This document shows positions 50,641 to 64,000 of a stretch of DNA of 64,000 bases, one piece after another. A model generated the notes under the pieces. It was not told where the DNA came from. It did no database searches and saw only the letters and a program-made list of their open reading frames with translations. How positions within the stretch are numbered: position 1 is the stretch's first letter; every line of letters starts with the position of its first letter. The position numbers and the translations under genes were made by a program. This DNA is from Streptomyces sp. NBC_00572 (GTDB taxonomy: Bacteria; Actinomycetota; Actinomycetes; Streptomycetales; Streptomycetaceae). The stretch covers positions 6,386,001-6,450,000 of the forward strand of contig NZ_JAPENX010000001.1 in NCBI RefSeq assembly GCF_026341815.1, written 5' to 3'.

Positions 50641-50683
50641 GCCACCCCGCCGGGCGGCACCCTTCGCACCCGGCGGGCGTGGC
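50641..50683 (+). terminator. Hairpin after monooxygenase gene
   Basis: GCCACCCCGCCGGG pairs with CCCGGCGGGCGTGGC over about 14 bp, between the monooxygenase and the next binding-protein gene. It may attenuate readthrough rather than stop it. Confidence 0.55.
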
Positions 50684-50714
50684 ACGCACTGTGAATCCCC
50701 CGAAAGGAACGTCC

Positions 50715-51779
50715 GTGTCCGCTGGTGCACGTCCCGCTCTGGCTCGGTTCGCCAGAACCGCCCCCCGTGTGGCTGTCCTCGCGGTGGCGGCTCTCGCCCT
50801 CGCCGCCTGCGGCGGAGGGACCGAGAAGACCGAGTCGCCGTCCGCCACCACCTCCTCCTCGGCCTCGGCCGACGGGGGCGGCAAGCCCGCCGCGTTCCCC
50901 GTCACGGTGGCGCACAAGTACGGCTCCACGACGATCGACAAGGAGCCGAAGACGATCGTCACCCTCGGTCTCTCCGACCAGGACGCGGTCCTCGCGCTCG
51001 GTGTGAAGCCGGCCGGCTCCGTCGACTGGTTCAAGGAGAAGCCGTACGGCAAGTGGCCCTGGACCAAGGACAAGTGGGGCTCCACCCAGCCCGCGATCGT
51101 CGGTGAGCGCGACGAGTACAACATCGAGAAGATCGCCGCGCTCAAGCCCGACCTGGTGATCGCCCAGTACTCGGGGATGAAGAAGGAGCAGTACGACACG
51201 CTCTCCAAGTTCACCAAGGTCGTCGCCCAGCCCAAGGACCACCCGGACTACGGTGCGCCCTGGCAGACGATGACCCAGCAGATCGGCAAGGCGCTCGGCA
51301 AGGATGCCGAGGCCACCAAGCTGATCGCCGACATCGACGCCCGGTTCAAGGCCGCCCGCGACAAGCACCCCGAGTGGGCCGCCAAGACGCTCGCCGTCGC
51401 CGACAGCTTCGAGGCCGGCAAGTACTCGGCGTTCACGAAGACCGACCCCAAGTCGATCTTCTTCCAGGAGCTGGGCTTCAAGCTCAAGCCGGAGATCGAC
51501 ACCCTGGCCAAGCCGGGCTTCAACGTCGCCGAACTCAGCGCCGAGAAGCTCAACGTCCTCGACGTCGACCGGCTCGTCTGGGTGACCTCCAGCACCGAGG
51601 CCAACGACCGCATCAAGGCCGAGCCGCTCTACAAGAAGCTCAAGGTCAACCAGGAGAAGCGCGACCTGTTCGTGCCCTACCAGGGCCCGGACATCGGCGC
51701 CGCGTTCTCCTTCAACACCGTTCTGTCGATCCCGTACGCCATCGACGAGATCGAGCCGCTCCTCACGGCCGTCAAGTGA
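50715..51779 (+). CDS. Second ferri-siderophore-binding lipoprotein
   Basis: A 354-aa iron-siderophore-binding lipoprotein. It starts with GTG at 50715 after GAAAGGAA, and has a signal ending in LAACGG (Cys about residue 33) and a binding domain with ATLGLSDQDAVLALG-type layout (here TIVTLGLSDQDAVLALGVKP). Residues such as WFKEKPYGKWPW and QYSGMKKEQYDTLSKF are typical of the family. It differs clearly from the first binding protein in this window, so two related ferri-siderophores, or two forms of one, may be captured. Confidence 0.93.
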   Translation: MSAGARPALARFARTAPRVAVLAVAALALAACGGGTEKTESPSATTSSSASADGGGKPAAFPVTVAHKYGSTTIDKEPKTIVTLGLSDQDAVLALGVKPAGSVDWFKEKPYGKWPWTKDKWGSTQPAIVGERDEYNIEKIAALKPDLVIAQYSGMKKEQYDTLSKFTKVVAQPKDHPDYGAPWQTMTQQIGKALGKDAEATKLIADIDARFKAARDKHPEWAAKTLAVADSFEAGKYSAFTKTDPKSIFFQELGFKLKPEIDTLAKPGFNVAELSAEKLNVLDVDRLVWVTSSTEANDRIKAEPLYKKLKVNQEKRDLFVPYQGPDIGAAFSFNTVLSIPYAIDEIEPLLTAVK

Positions 51780-51821
51780 CGCCCACCAGCTGACGCGCCA
51801 CCGACCCACGAACCGACCCGA

Positions 51822-51857
51822 CCGACGGCGTGGCGGAACCACTCGCCACGCCGTCGG
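51822..51857 (+). terminator. Perfect hairpin between binding protein and NRPS genes
   Basis: CCGACGGCGTGGCG and CGCCACGCCGTCGG form a perfect 14-bp stem with an 8-base loop, 43 bp after the lipoprotein stop. It could terminate or reduce transcription into the NRPS gene. Confidence 0.65.
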
Positions 51858-51912
51858 CGGTTCGTGCCGTCACCGCCTGCCACGCACTCCCAGGGAAAGG
51901 CCACTTCGTACG

Positions 51913-64000
<12,088 letters not shown>

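Overview
This is a high-GC actinobacterial chromosome window, almost certainly Streptomyces. Supporting signs are strong G/C third-position bias that opens long spurious frames on both strands, GTG/TTG starts, TANNNT-type -10 boxes, a streptogrisin C-like protease, CebR-type sugar regulation and a hydroxamate siderophore locus. I see no transposase, integrase or CRISPR array.

Layout. (1) 0-2.3 kb: secreted chitin-binding serine protease and a lipoprotein. (2) 2.4-11.4 kb: a beta-1,3-glucan (fungal wall/laminarin) utilisation locus: GH1 beta-glucosidase, two sugar ABC permeases, a solute-binding lipoprotein, divergent secreted GH81 endo-beta-1,3-glucanase and a LacI repressor. Three near-identical TGAGAGCGCTCTCA operators tie these together. 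(3) 11.45-18.9 kb: a tRNA-Pro(CGG)-like RNA with an atypical T-loop, ending 3 nt before the ATG of a 774-aa orphan protein, followed by a 1,621-aa orphan protein. This is the strangest unit in the window. (4) 18.9-20.6 kb: AcpS and a divergent branched-chain aminotransferase. (5) 34.2-20.7 kb (minus strand): a tightly overlapping 13-gene operon that looks like an uncharacterised small-molecule pathway. In transcription order it encodes a DUF6421-like protein, a BCAT, a BacA-like prephenate decarboxylase homologue, an MFS exporter, a GNAT/FemAB-like transferase, an ATP-grasp ligase, a BCAT homologue without its PLP lysine, a ferredoxin, a HemN-like radical SAM enzyme, a free carrier protein, an alpha/beta hydrolase, a free adenylation enzyme and a signal-less subtilase. 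(6) 39.3-34.4 kb: an SNF2 ATPase with three dsRBD-like N-terminal segments and a small partner related to the tail of SWIM proteins. (7) 39.4-41.4 kb: cobalamin riboswitch, CbtB, CbtA and a histidine-phosphatase-like protein without catalytic histidines. (8) 41.4-64 kb: an iron-siderophore locus: two FecCD permeases, two binding lipoproteins, TetR, an ABC exporter, MarR, a formyltransferase, an ornithine N5-monooxygenase and an NRPS that runs off the right edge with at least C-A-T-C-A-T-C-A-T-C-A. Its binding-pocket residues suggest X-Ser-hydroxyOrn-X with similar first and fourth pockets, consistent with a foroxymithine-like formyl-hydroxamate. Iron boxes lie in front of the uptake and biosynthesis genes.

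How parts may work together: AcpS could arm the NRPS carriers and the free carrier protein. The operon in (5) can be read as prephenate-derived keto acid, then transamination, then adenylation/carrier-bound radical chemistry, then ATP-grasp or GNAT ligation, then export, but the product is unknown. Function claims rest on motif reading, without database searches.
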